Assembly (NCBI RefSeq): GCF_011397635.1
Contig: NC_064759.1
Span: forward strand, 13,970,428-14,034,427
DNA length: 64,000 nt
Reading direction: 5' to 3'
Source of the DNA: Epinephelus fuscoguttatus
Lineage: Eukaryota > Chordata > Actinopteri > Perciformes > Serranidae
Part shown: positions 10,317 through 24,351 of the stretch, piece by piece
Layout of the letters: each line of letters opens with the position of its first letter
How positions within the stretch are numbered: position 1 is the stretch's first letter
Program-made: the position numbers and the translations under genes
Notes under the pieces: model-generated
The model's input: the letters and a program-made list of their open reading frames with translations, nothing else
Told to the model about the DNA's origin: nothing
The model's database searches: none

Positions 10317-13300
10317 ATTATGTTGAGTCATTCTCAGCTCTTCACATGTACACTCTGTGTGTGAATGTTTCCATCCTAATCGTCAAATCTTCTCTTCACT
10401 CTGAATCTTCATTAGTTTGTCTGAGATGTCACCGGGATGCTAACCTGCTGCTAATCTTGTTGTCTTAGTGCTGGTGACAGGTGTAGTAAACAGCTCTGGC
10501 CAGCCAGCTCTGCCACCTTCCCCTCCCTCACACACACAGACACAGGTACAGCACATAGGAGAAACAGAGGGAGTGTATTTGGAGTGATCGTGAGGCATGC
10601 ATAGTGGTTGGTTTAGGGCAGGAACCTGGCTGTGCCCAGCCTGCAAGGCCTTGTTAGCCCCACGCACACGTCTGTGGTGCTGTCATGTGTGCTGACTCGT
10701 GCCGTGCCGTTCTGAAATGTGCCGTGCCGTGGAGTGTCCTTCTCTGCTCTAGAGTGCATCATCATGGTGTTGTCAAGTTAAGTTACAGTGCATGAATACA
10801 TATATATATATATTTTTAATCCTCTCGCATAGTTAGTCTAGTGATACATCAGAATAGGTGACAAGTACTCAGGGAAGGCATCAGGAAAGGAGAAATTTAA
10901 ATGGTGTGGCTGTGTGTTTTTGTAGGGGGTGATACGGAGACAGAGATAGAGGATGACAAATATCACAGCTGACCTTTTCTACCTTTACTCCTTTCCCTTC
11001 TTCTCCTCCCCTGTCCCTCTCTATCTGACAGGATGTGCGTTTCTGACGTACTGTGCGAGAGAGTCGGCACTGAAAGCCCAGAGTGCTCTACACGAGCAGA
11101 AAACACTACCAGGGGTAAGTGCACATCGCAAACAAACACACACACACATCCCCAGACGGTACACACTTCACACTTATGCAACAATACACACAAGCTTGCA
11201 TATACACTCATATCACAAGAACCCCCTTCTCCCACCTACATACACAGACACTACCTTGTATACACGCACACGCACACACAAACAGCCTCAGATCGGTGTG
11301 TGTCTGTGCGACTGGAGGTTCAACTCCCATTAGTAACACTGTGACATAACTCAGCAGCCAGCAGGCGTCTTGCTGCTAAGGACAAACACTCCCTCTCACC
11401 GGAGACACGTAGGGTACTCCGTGAGCATAATCATCTCCATTTCTCTATCTTTCTCTGTCTCTCCATCTCTCTGTCGGCCTCTCCGTTAGCCTCCGGTGAT
11501 AGCTCCCGCCTAGAGAGAGTGTGTAATTAATGTGGCCATTCCCCTTTGTCTCATCCCAGTGTCCCTCAGTCTCTCTTGTGAGGGATCGTGTGCTGCGGCT
11601 GGGCAGGGGTAGGACACTGTTCATTATGGATGGGGCACTGTGCGAGATCTGTGTCTGTCTCGTAGGCTGTACCTCTCTGTCGCTCCCTCTCTCTTTTTCT
11701 CTCTGACCTGGTTTCCGCTGCAGTTAAAAACGGATTTTACAGTGGCTGTTTTGGAACATTTTGCATTTTTACCCTTTTTTTTTTAACACCGAAAGTAGTG
11801 TGCGCTACTACCCAGCCGAGAGAGACTGCTGTTAAAGTATAGGACGTACTGTAGAGATGACATTTTCCACAGCCTTATCTAAACTCTGATTTGCAGCAGT
11901 TATAACAGAATGGTGAATGCACCTTCACCATCTCTGAGCCGTTCTCTATCTCATTCTCTCTGTGTCGCCCTGCCACTGATCGGAGTTTCAGTTCCTACAC
12001 CTTCTCTGCAAGCTGGGATGTAGATAAGATCTCTGTGAGAAAATGGTTGGAGGAGAGCCTGAAGAAAAGGCTCTGAGGGGGAGGGGAAATGTTCTGACAC
12101 ACAAACACGAACCCCTGCATACATACATACATACATACATACATATTGCACTCATGCATGCTTTTCCATTCAGCTGGGAAATGCCTCTTCGTTCGCTCAC
12201 ACTCACACGTACAAACGCAGCATGTTAATAATGACATTAATCCAATTAGGGCCTGCTAAGGAGTCTGACCTTTCCGCGAAAATCACCTCTCCACTGTCTG
12301 CTGTGTCTAGTTCCTCCCTCTCGTGCTGCCCTTTGTCCTTTGACTCGTCCCTCTAACCCTCTCCGCTGGGTTTTTTACTTTTATCCTTTCCTGTTGATGA
12401 CATCAATAACTGGCTCGTTGCAGGGAGCAGAGAGTTGCAGTGAATTTCCCAGTTAAATTGTGATGAATATTCTGGACACATGGAGGAAACATTTGCAGGG
12501 AGGATACTCATTAGCGGTACAGATTTACTAAAGAGCCAGCACGAAACAATCAGAAGCACCACTCCCCTGAGGAAGACTAGTGCTGAATCGAGGGTGTGGC
12601 TGTCGTGTCCAGGGTTTTCAATAAGCCTGGACTGTCAGTGAGAAGCAGTACTGTGGGTTTCCTCGATTTAGAGTATCCTGTCTTCCCTTTAGAGGCTGAT
12701 ATGAAAGGGATACCATCCCTTATTCTGTCCACTCTGAGTCGAAAGGCTTCAGAGCAAAGTACTTTCAAGAATATGGAAATAATTAGATGAAGAAGAGCTC
12801 ATTATAGCGTGTTTATCTGAGTTCAGTGAATTGGTTGATGAATAACAGTAAACAGAATCTGTATACACAGTTTTTCTCCAACATTTCCGTGTATTCAAAG
12901 CACTCACAAATGTTTCTGACTCATGCACTAACAACCCCTCTGGTGTGTTTACTACTGCTTGAGTGTTTTTTAAAAGATAAATCAAAAAATAATTTCTCAA
13001 AATAATTCTAAAGCATTATTTTGGTGTCTATATTTGAGCTTAAAGACCTCCCCTACCTGTATATTCTCCCAGGTTTAGCTTTGCTATCACTTTCCACTAC
13101 CTGTCTATAGCCTCTCTCGATCCTGTGTGTCTTCCTCACCCTCCCTGTCGGTTGCCTTCTTTGACAGGATTTAGAAATGACTTCAGACGATTTCTCTCTC
13201 CTTTTCACACATCCTCCCATTGTCCCATTCTTTTCTTTCCCAAAGAATTGCTTTTTCATCTCTTCCTTATTCCTCCTTTTATCCCCCCTCCAACCCTCCA

Positions 13301-16300
13301 TGCTTTCCATTTTATATCTTTTTTTTCTTCCTCAAATCCCCTCTGTCCTCTGTTCAACTCCTCCCCTCACGTCCCCAGTTTCCCTGCACCAGTAGAATAT
13401 TACAGAATGTTCTCTTCACTACCCCCAACCCCTTTCATCGCCCGCTCCTTTTCCTCTCTAAAATCTCTTCATGGTATCCCTCTTTCATCCCTGCTTTTCC
13501 CTTCCTGCTGTCTTTTACTCATTTTTTTTCTCCCCTCACTGCATGCTCGCGCTTCCTCCTCGGATTCTCATTTCACAGTCATTTATGGTAACCCTTCTTC
13601 TAAGTCCTACTCTCAACGTCAGTCCCCCTCTCTCTCTCCCTTTCTCTCCACCCCCCTCGCAGTTCCTCTACCCCTCGTCTCATTTCCCCTCCTCTTGATT
13701 AGTTGACCCTTTTGACCGTTTCACACCCCCGTCTCCTCCCGCTCCTCCCCCTCCTCGCCTTCTTCCCCGGCTCCACTTGTTAAGCTGCATGATTAGTTTC
13801 TCACAAACTCATTTTCATAGTCAGATCCTGGGCTCACCGTGGGGCAAGGGGGCTGAGGTGTGTGTGTGTGTGCGTGTGTGTCAGTGCATCTTGAATCTTG
13901 GGATCGCACTTAATTGCGGGAACTGGTGGAACATCAGGCACCTCATACAACTTTAATAGAGCTGTAGCATCACACACTCATACAGATGTGTTTCTCCTAC
14001 ACCATGGCCAAGCCATTAGAGGTTTGGTGACAAGTCCAATGCTACGGAGTGCTCTTGCTGCTTCTGTCTGTCACTGACTGATGGGATTTAACGCTGATTT
14101 AACGCTTCCAACCAGCCAGTAGAGGAATGAAAGGAAGGGAGACAAACACACAGAGAGTTGCATAGAAACTATACCTCAGATATCCCCCTGCTAGCTTCAG
14201 CAGTAGCAGTAGACTGTCAGATTGGAAAATGAGGGAAAGGATAGAGGGATTGTGAAAGGGAGAGAAAGATGAACAGATGGCCTTATCAGAGTGTCCTGCG
14301 CCTTGTGTTTAATTTGGACACAGAGAGGGAACGAGAAGCACAGAGGGAGCATGAGATGAGGAGAGGGAGAGAGTTACATTATATTAGTCACAGTGGCAGA
14401 AATTTAACAGTGGAACCACAAGCAAGTCCCACTGTAGCACACAGATGTTTTGGTGTATTAGATGTGGTACAGAGATTCCCCCTGGGATGCATCCACACGA
14501 AAGAGCTCATGTTTAGCTGTCGCATATCAGTGCTAATTTGCACTTGAAAATTGAATTTCTCATCCGCATTTGCATGCAGGGGGTTTGCACCAAATGGGAA
14601 TTATGAGGGAAATATTCAGCGAGGTGAAAATATGCTCTTATAAATGTGATTGTTGGTTTTTACGTTGTTTATGATGCTGAGCAAAAGACATGACTAATAT
14701 CGCTAAGTGAGTGAAAAGGAGAGGAAAAAATAGGCAAGTAAATGATATCCATTAACAGCCGTTAAATTGTTGTGTCCATATATTTAAAGGTCCAGTGTAT
14801 ATGATTAAGGGGCATCTATTGGCAGAAATGGTATGTAATATTCACAACTATGTTTTCATCAAGCCAATGCAAAAGTGCCGCAAACACCTATATTAAAATA
14901 CCCAACTCAACAGCAGAAATAAACACGTTTACAGCCTGGTACAAAAAACAATTGCGGTGTCTACAACTAATTTTAACATTGACGATAATTGTACAGGGGT
15001 GAATTTTTATGTTACTCACCTGTTAACATTTATTCAGGCTTAAAGTTACTCATATTTAAAGGTGGGGCCACTTGAGTGACAGGCTGTCCTCGAGGTGTCA
15101 CGCCTCTGGTCACTTCTGGCTCCAAAAAAACAGCCTAAAAGCCAAACTTGAAACTTCAAAATGGGAGTTCACAAACCAGTTGCTGAGGTTACGGTAGCTA
15201 CGTCCATTATTTTATAGTCTATGCTTTTTATTAGTTCATAATCACCTGAAATTAAGAGCTACATATGGAGCAGATCCTCTTCCATGGAGTTCCGCCATGT
15301 TGTTTCTACAGTAGCCCAGAACAGACAAATCAAACACTGGCTTTAGATAAGGCCATTTATATTTATGCATCAGCCACTGAAGTTTTCCTACACGCTTGGC
15401 ACGCAACACAGCTTTACAAGTTTTAGTTCAGTGGCCTTATTGCTCAGTGCCACTAAATCCTGCACACTGTACCTTTAATTTTTTTGTCTGATCTACATTC
15501 ATGACATTGAATATGTGGTACCTCAGGCTGTTGTCTTGTTAGTACAGAGGGTTGGTGGCAATAGGCCGACAGCGTGTGTCTAAGGTCAGAGGCCAGGGCT
15601 CAGCCTCTGGTCAACAAATTCAGGGTGGCTGGTCTCAGAGCAGTAAAAAACAATGGTGACGGGGAGAGGGTCAAGTGAAAGTTTGGGTTTAGTTTGTGTA
15701 TCCTTTTTAATCTTGTCTTTAGTATGTGTTTGCCCTTGGATTAATCATTATCACAGCATAATTAGTTTGACATTTTTCACCAACTTAAATTGAGTAACAT
15801 TAGCGCTGGACTGTGATTTGTTTGTGACAGTGTGTCTCAATATAAGTTACAAGGAACAGTTTTATTTTGTACTCCTGATACCACAGAACTTACAGTAATC
15901 ATTCATATAAAACTGTCCTTGCTTTATCCTAATCTCCATCCTTCCTCCCTCTCCCTCAGGCCACGCTTCACTCCCGGCCTGTTTAGATTTTAACCTCACA
16001 TCTCCCTCCCCCCGTCTCTATCTATCGCTCTATCTCTCCCCAGCCTACTGCTGCTGTATTTCCTCCCTTATCTTTACCCTTATCTTTCCCTTTTGTTCTC
16101 CGCCCGTTGATATCTCTCTCTCCATTTAATCTGCGCTCCCTTCTCCCTGCGTTTATCACTCCCTTCATCTTTGTTCTACTTCAAACACAAGTGTTCGTAC
16201 ACACACACATGCATGTACATGATCGCGGGCGCAGACACACTCGCACACGTCTGTTTGGTCACACCGGCATCTGCAGATCTCAGTGTAGGTGAAATTAAAG

Positions 16301-19300
16301 TGTGATAAGCAGCTTACCAGGTGTGTGTTGTCATGCTCCACTGCTCTCCAGGCAGCACTCTGCTCTCTGTTCTTTGATTAGAGCCAAACGCACACACTTA
16401 GACATACACACATCGTACCTCCTATAACACACTTGATGCCTAATGAATTATTAAAAAGGCAGAAGAAGCGCCACAGGACAAGTAGTTAACAATAACTGAT
16501 ATAGCAGAGGATCGATGCACAGATGAAAAATATAATAAAAGTTTGCAGTATTAATATTGATTAAATGCATATGGTATGACAGCGTTCCTTAGCCCATAAA
16601 TTGGAGAAGTTCCAGGGTTACTGCCATATCATGCAAACATGACGGGAGCTGTTATGTATTTTATTGAGCCTGGGCTGAAGAGAGAGAGGGAGAGTGAGTT
16701 TGTTATTTATGTCCCGGGGCTGGAAAGGCTATATTTATTTGCATGCACACTATGGACTCACATGGACTCAGCAAGTGGGTACATTCAAGGTGCAGCAGTT
16801 CATGCCAGTGTTACTTCTGTACAGTTAGTGTTGTATCACTTCATTTTTAAAGGAAATACAAATATATGTGGGAAAAACAACATCATGTGAGAAGCGAAAT
16901 TTATGTCCGTAGTTTTAAGAGAATGACTTGGAAGTTCATGTGTTCATCAGCCAGTGCTTGTAGCCCATCAGATCCTCTTTGGATGTTTAACATGTGCATG
17001 TTTTGTATGTTCTGTGTGTGTGTTTCCATGTGGAATCTAAGATGCCTGGCAGGCAGGCTCCCTATGGGGCAAAGCTATGATGAGCAATTATCCACTAGGG
17101 CGACTTTGTAGGCTAATTTAGCATATTTATGTGGTCAGCAGCACTGTTTACTATTCCCCTTCACTGCTTACTGCTGCACTTTCAATTCAGAACAGACCCC
17201 AGCTCCCTCTCTCCCCTGTCTCTCTCTCTCTCGCGCGCGCGCGTGTTCTCTTTCATTTTCTCTCCGTCTCTTCCCTCTCTGCCATCCCTCTGCCTCTATC
17301 TCTCCCCGCCTGATGGGGTTTGTGATGTGTATCGCTCCCCCCCCTCCCTCGTGCTGTTTCTCTATTTTTAACCTCTCTGTGTGTGGGATGGGAAGGGAGT
17401 AGAGGGACAGGTGTAGGAAAAAAGTGTGTGCGTACATGTGTGCGTGTGTGTACGTGCAAGAAGTAAAGAGAAAGAGGAGGAGCCAGAGAATGATACAGAG
17501 GGGGTATGCAGAGTAGAAGGGAGTTTGTGTGGGGTTGTGTACAGCTTAAACCAAGCGGGATTTAGCTTGTTTGTTTTAAACAAAAGTATTTGCTGTGTGT
17601 GTGTGTGCTCATATGTGCATGTGCATTTGTGCATGCAACTTGGACAGAGAAAGAGTGCCTGCCTCATATTTCACCACAAAATCGAGGCAGAATCTAATCA
17701 TAGCCTCATAACAGCCTGACCCTGGAGAGCGCCTGCCTCTCTAAGGCCTGACACACACACATACACCTACACACACACATACACACACACAGAGGAACAT
17801 TTGTATCTTGGCCAGTTTGATTATGTTTGTGTGGACACATGATTACCAGGTTATGTGAATGCTCACTGCCAATTCTGTGTCTCTCAGATGCTGAGCCCTA
17901 AAGTAGCCCAAAGTTGAGTCGAGTCCATATCACACACCATCTGTTTTGTAAATCCAGCCAGCTACAAAAATCTGCGGGGCCTAGTTTCCACATTCATAGA
18001 TTGAAAAGAACTGTTTAGTTGCAATTATCTGTCATCATTATTGCATCTGATGCTGGACGACGTGCTTTGTTCTCCCCAACTTAAAGCTGGCTGAAGCACA
18101 GCATGGGCAGATTTACTGTGCTCATTTAAATCCTGGATTCACACATGGCTTATTGCAAGCTGCACACTTAAGGTGATGAATTTAGAAATCAGAGCATGTC
18201 CAGTGGTAAAATCCTCATATTTAAATTTGACATTAAATATAGATATGTTATGATAGAGGAGGTCTTAAGAGCCCCAATCCACTTTGATGTTATTGGGCAG
18301 CCCAGCTGAGGACTATGATGTTCTATTTTTCAGATAAATCCTCTCATTTTGGAGGAGCATTGCACATTGTTCAGTCACATTGCCTCTCCCTTGGTAATTA
18401 CTCTCAGCAAAATCTTGAAAAAGAATACGTAAAGATCTTATAATTAGGAATATGATTATGGTGTGGAATCAAGTTAGAAAATATTTGGGTGAAACTCATT
18501 CTTCCCTCACACGTCAGTCCAATATGGGGCAACCACTTTTTCCCACCAGGCAGATTAAATTCAGGTTTTATGAAGCGGCCTGAAAAGGTTTAAAGAAAAC
18601 AGGGGATTTGAGTGTGTTAGATAATAGGAGTTAGTTGCCTGGTATGACATACATTACCTTCAAATATTTACAGGTGAAAAGCTTTACGTATTAGATCATT
18701 TCAGAATCAGTATTGTAGATCCTCCCCTAGTTATCTATTTTGGAAAACAGAAATGCAAAGGGACTGCTCTGGGAGGGGTATTATCTCCAAATTATATAAT
18801 CTTTTAGTTGTGGGATCTTTCGAGACCTCTGTACTGAAATTTAATGCCTGGAGAAAAGACACACAAGAGGATTTCCCTTTGGAGGACCGGAGAGCAGCAT
18901 GTGCTGAAGCACAAACGCAAACCGTTAATGCTCGGCTCAGATTGCTGCAGTGATGAAGACAGTGGTGTTGTCACGATACTGGGATTTCCAACGTTGATAC
19001 AATACCTTGAAAGTACCACTTTTGATACCACAGGGGAAATTGACGCTGGGGGCATAAAATTTACAATTTTTTATTTAAAGATAAATATAACAAAGCTTTA
19101 ACATGACAACAATGAATTTTCAGCAGGACAGCAGAATGCTACAGCTGGTACTGGAGTATCGATTCTGCAATAAATTAGTACTGAACAGTTTCAGATATTT
19201 AGAATCTACATTTATCGATAGATAAATACTTTTGACACTATTAGACAACATACAGTGTGTGATATGAGAAAAACTAAACTAGTATAGTAGCGTTATTCCA

Positions 19301-22300
19301 TACCTGTGTATAAGGTGTGGACAGGAGAAAGGGACCTTTTTCTAATTGTGTGATAAGGTGCAAGAGTTTTGGAGTAAGATTAAACAACTCTGGAGAATAT
19401 ATTAGGCATACATTTAACATTTGAAAGCTTTTTATTCTATGTTTACACCCTCATAAAACATCATACACATAAGAAAATATTGTTGCCTTCGATATTTGTT
19501 CACTTGTAAAAATAGTTGTCTCACTTTCTTAGGAGAAGACCGATAAACTTAGGCTCATTTGTCAGATTAAAGCATTGTCTTTAACTGTACGTCTGGAAAA
19601 GATTATTATTAAATATAAAGAATTGCTCTTTGAAAACGTGAGGCATGCTTTTATTATACAATATATAAAAACTGTTGACCCAAGTAATGAGATGAGAGTG
19701 GCGGCGAAATGGAAATACAAGTTGTCCTCTGTCCTCTCTCTATTGTACAAGAAACCTTATCTTTTTAAAACATTTTATTTTTCATTGTTAATTTATAACT
19801 TCATTATTATTATTATTATTATTATTTATGGTTGTTGTTTGTATTTTGCTATTATCTTTTAGATGTCTGAGATGTGAGGGAAGGCTAATGATAATCGCCG
19901 TGCTTTTGATATTGCGTCTTTGTTGTTGGAAGTAATTTGAGAAAATTAATCAAGATGTTGCCAGAGAATAGATATAGATATTACACATTGACAGATACAA
20001 ATAGTTTAACTTGACTGATTATTGTAAGTACACAAGATGGGAGGTCTTTCATTTATGTATTTGCGTTTTGAAGGGATTATCAAGGAAGAAAACAAGTGCC
20101 AGAGAGCAGGGTGTGCCAAAAAATCACTTAAATGCAGCGAGCTTTAACAGATGCCCAGATCTAGGGCTTTGATCATCGAGCAGTGTCACGGACTTCCAGT
20201 GCCAGATCATATAGCAAGCATCACTCGCCTTTTACATCAGTTACTGTAACGTTCACCATTTCATTTCCATTCCCAAGCGCTGACCTTGGTGCGCTGCTCT
20301 CGGTACGTTTGGCTACCAAAGTGCATGCATGGACTGAGCTTCAAAAGTCTGGAAGTAAAACAGAAATAATACTCTGCATTATGCATTATAAAAGTCAAGG
20401 ATGACGTTCATACCCCCCACGTCAGGGCTTAGACCTGCAGCCTACAGTCCAGACACCTTGTCTCAGCATGTAATATTTATATGTCTCCACTAAGCTGGAC
20501 GTATGGAGCAGGGCCCGCACAATGAGCGTGAATGAGCGTGTGAATTCATCTGAATGAGAAGGGGGGTTGAAAGTGGTGGAGGAGGGCCATGAAGAGGTTT
20601 GGCATGAATAGGGGTGTATAGACAAGGAGGGGGTAGGGTGAGACAGGGGAGGAGCAGAGGAGGTCGGGTTAGAGAGAAGGAGGAAACAAGACAAAAGTTG
20701 GCCATAATGAGCGTGGAGGAAGGGGCAGGCGGGTGGTGCGTGGAAGAAAGGAGTTTTTCTGGGTGGTGGAGGAGTGGGAGGGAGTCAGGGCGCACTTCTG
20801 TCACTTTAAACAGAGACATCTGTCAGAGGGGGCCGCTGGTGTGTGTCTGCGTTTGTGTGTGTGTGTGTGTGTGTGTGTCTGTGATTAGGCAAGCAATGGA
20901 GATGACGTGGCTTAAGTTGCACCTGGGGTGTGACCTCCGCTCCGAGGTCTCCTCTCTAACCACACTTCAACCTGCTGTCTCAATGAATGGCCTTTTCACA
21001 CTGACCGCAGGGCGAAGCTGGAGCTTTATAGACCAGATTACACTATTGTAGATCACCACACTTCACAACGCTCTGTCCAGCAACGGAAGACACTGGAGTA
21101 TTTGACCGCAGGGCTCGAGCAGCTCTGTCGTCTCTGGTCTGTTAGTGAGAGAGTTAAGCCTTGTTATAGTGATGCACTTTTAAGCGTGAATGTATGCTCA
21201 TGTAGAGTGAATTGAAAGGATTTAGGTTTACTTTTTTTTTTTTTAGTAAAAACAATTTTGAATTTAGTTGTGTGCAAGTAGATGTGAATTTTGAAGCATA
21301 TTTCTAGTTATTGAATGTAAGCTTGTGGATACTTCTTTGCTTTCTATGCATCATTTATTACATTTTAAGGTTTGTGGGTGACGTTGATCACAATTCAAAA
21401 GGATTTAGTTTGGGTATAACTTCTAACTAATAAGCCAGACATGTCATTTTTAGAGATTATCACCCTTAGGCCTATGTATTAAGTGTATGACTTCAATCTG
21501 AATACTTGGAAAGTATCTTTTCTCCATTTTATGCCACTTTCCTTTCCTTAACCATTAGAGAAATGATTGTGAGTACAAGTAAATATTTAAAATCATAAAG
21601 AAAAAAATAAGAAAATAACAGCCAGAGAATTTAACAAAATGAACAAGGCAAGCTAAAAATCTAAAGAGACTGTCTTCCAACTGATAAAACAAATAGCTAT
21701 CATGAGTTGTTCTCCTAAATGAAGTAGAAGTAAATGGTTTAAGATAGAATTTTAAAAAATACACACACTATAAATTGCTTCTTTTTCTGTGCCCAAAAAT
21801 AGTCAGAGTCAATATTAGGCTCTTTTCCGTCTTTGATTAAGCCTGTATAAAAACATACAGGCCATTTGCATATTTGGCTTGTCTAAATTTTACGGGATCC
21901 TGCCTAACGCTGAAACTATCTGAGCATCCAGAAATGTGTCACTGGCTCCGTATTGAATGTAATCTCGGTGAATATGAGATTTTTGCAATCATGAATTTGT
22001 ATGGCTTTGAGCAGCCTTTTTAATTCACCAGCTCATTTCCCAAAGGACTTACGCTCCCTAAAATAGAAAGAAGGTCCAAGTGCATAGGTCTAACAGTTAT
22101 CCGCTATAGTGCTGCTGGATTATGTTGGACTAAATCCAAAGGATCAAATTTCAGTGAGTGCTCCACTGCTGCATGCAGAATGTTCTCATTGGGGTTTGAC
22201 AAAAACAGCATAATATTATAGGGATCAACAGGGTAGTTAGTTCTGCTTTATGCATGGTTTGATGCCATTACTATGGCGAGTGATGAAGGCAGAAAGAGAG

Positions 22301-24318
22301 GAGGGAGAGAGACGAGAATATGTTGGTAATCCATGCTCCAGTAGAGAGGCTGATGAAGGGTTAACAGCCAGATAAAGTATTGAGTGGAGGAGAAGGAGGG
22401 CAGACTTCTCAGGTGTGAAGAATGGAATGAGAGAGACAGAGGAAGGAGGGATGAGAGCAGGGGGATGGGCCGTGCAGGAGCTTGTATTATGGTTGCAGGC
22501 CCCCGTTGCCAGGCAACGGAGCCGAGCGAGATGCCAGGTTGCTAGGTAACCTGGGGGATGCAAAGCCTAACGTGGCGCGATAGAGAAACGGGAGAGAGGT
22601 GGGGTGGAGCGGTGCTGCTGGGCTGCTCCACCTTCCCGCTCACCCGCGCTGTCTCTCACATCTCTGTGTTTTCATCCAGCTGTGAATGAGAGCTGTAAAC
22701 TCGGTTTCATCAGGGAGTCGGTGTGTTGCATGCTACAATATCCTGACAGTGTTACTGGAATATAAACACAGGAAAACACACGCAGTTGAGCTGATATATA
22801 GACGGATCACTGATAGTGTGATTCTGTTGTTTTGGCGTGTGGTTATCATGATGTGTAGTGTCTCTGTTGTGTAATGGATTACAGTAAAGTGTTGAGGGCA
22901 GGGCTGCAACTAATGATAATTTTCATTATTGATTAATGTACTTTTTTCCCCCTAGATTCTTTGATTAATTATTAAGTTTATAAGCCCATTACAATTTACC
23001 AGAGACCAGTGTGACAGCTTCAAATGTGTTGGTTTGTCCCACATATTGTCCATTAATGCAATAATATTAATTTGACTGGAATTATCAGCTTTTAAATACC
23101 ACATCTTAAATGATAATTTAACTGTCAAAATAGTTGCAGATGAATTCACTAACAGTGTTAAAGCTACCTAAATGAAATGTGAAATTAAAAAATGAGTGAG
23201 CGGGTAATTGATTAGTCCATTGAAAGAAAATTAATCGCTAACGATACACTTTGTGGTTCCAGCTTCTTGAATATTGAGAATTTGCTGTTTTCTTTTTCAT
23301 TTATGATAGCAAATGAAGAATCTATCTTTGGCTTGTGGACTGTTGGTTTGACAAAAGAAACTGAAGATGCCACTTTGGGTTCTGGAAAATTGTGATGAGC
23401 ATTTTTCACATTTTTTTTTTAGAGTTTTTGATTAATTTTAAAAATAGGCGACAATGAAAAATAATCATCAGTTGCAGCCCTACATCATATCCATACCACA
23501 GATTATTGTTTGTCACCTGTGCATCAATATTGTGTGAAAACCCCAGCAGTCATCATCAAGTCATTCAAACAGAAATAATATATTTCATTCTGTAAGCATT
23601 GCCCAGCTCAAGCAAAAAAACATGTACAGCCTAAGTTATTCCACTTAAACTGGAGTGGAAACAATATACTTTTTCTCATCAATACAGTATCTTTTCAGCA
23701 TTATTTTTACTGATCAGCCTGAGAAGTAGTTTAGGTTCCCAAGTAGCTTCAAAATTAAGGCAGGATTACAGGAAACATTTCAGTAGTTTTATGTTAAACA
23801 CTGTTTTAAAGAGAGACGATTATGGTGTGAACAGTCCTGCTATTTAGCTCAATTTTGGTTTTGCCAAATCAACATAAGGGTTCACTACACTGACGATAAT
23901 GAGTTTGCAGGCCTGCGAGGCATGTTGCAGCAATGATGGAGAAAAAAACGAGAGAGAGAGAGTGGGAACGACACAAGAGGAGGAAGTGAACGGGAGAGAG
24001 AAGAGAGAGGAGGGAACGGATGGAAACAGATAAAAAAAAAAAAGCTGAGATGGTCGTGTCATCAGGCGGAGTATGGAGGGATTATGGAGTTGAGAGAGGA
24101 AAGAGGGGAATCGAGGATGGGGGAAGAGGAAGAGGGAGAAATAATGCTAGATCGTGGAGAAGGGATAAAAATAGTTTTCCTTTCTTGTGCACTCTGGAAA
24201 ATGGACATCTGAAATTGTGTGGATGGAGTGTTCCAGAGGGAGATTGAAGGGGGAAGGGTGTGTATGCACTTGTGTGTGTGAGGAAGACAGATATGAAGAG
24301 AGCGTGTTGGTGTGTCTG

Positions 24319-24351
<33 letters not shown>

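Larger units (their letters stand above)
9625..11031 (+). other. celf3: celf3 intron 1 (1.4 kb)
   Basis: Contains a GATA/GATG microsatellite (9670-9710), a (GT)n tract (10281-10315) and otherwise unremarkable sequence. It ends in a C/T-rich tract and CTGACAG acceptor. Confidence 0.85.

Noticed and set aside
13125..13706. 193-codon + strand frame and overlapping long frames in the C/T-rich part of celf3 intron 2
   Set aside because: Composition is only Ser/Pro/Phe/Leu from a polypyrimidine tract, several frames are open at once, and there is no domain or splice context.
16195..16225. CRISPR-like direct repeats in CA-rich stretches
   Set aside because: Eukaryotic microsatellite sequence with no spacers or regular spacing; CRISPR arrays are not expected in this genome.
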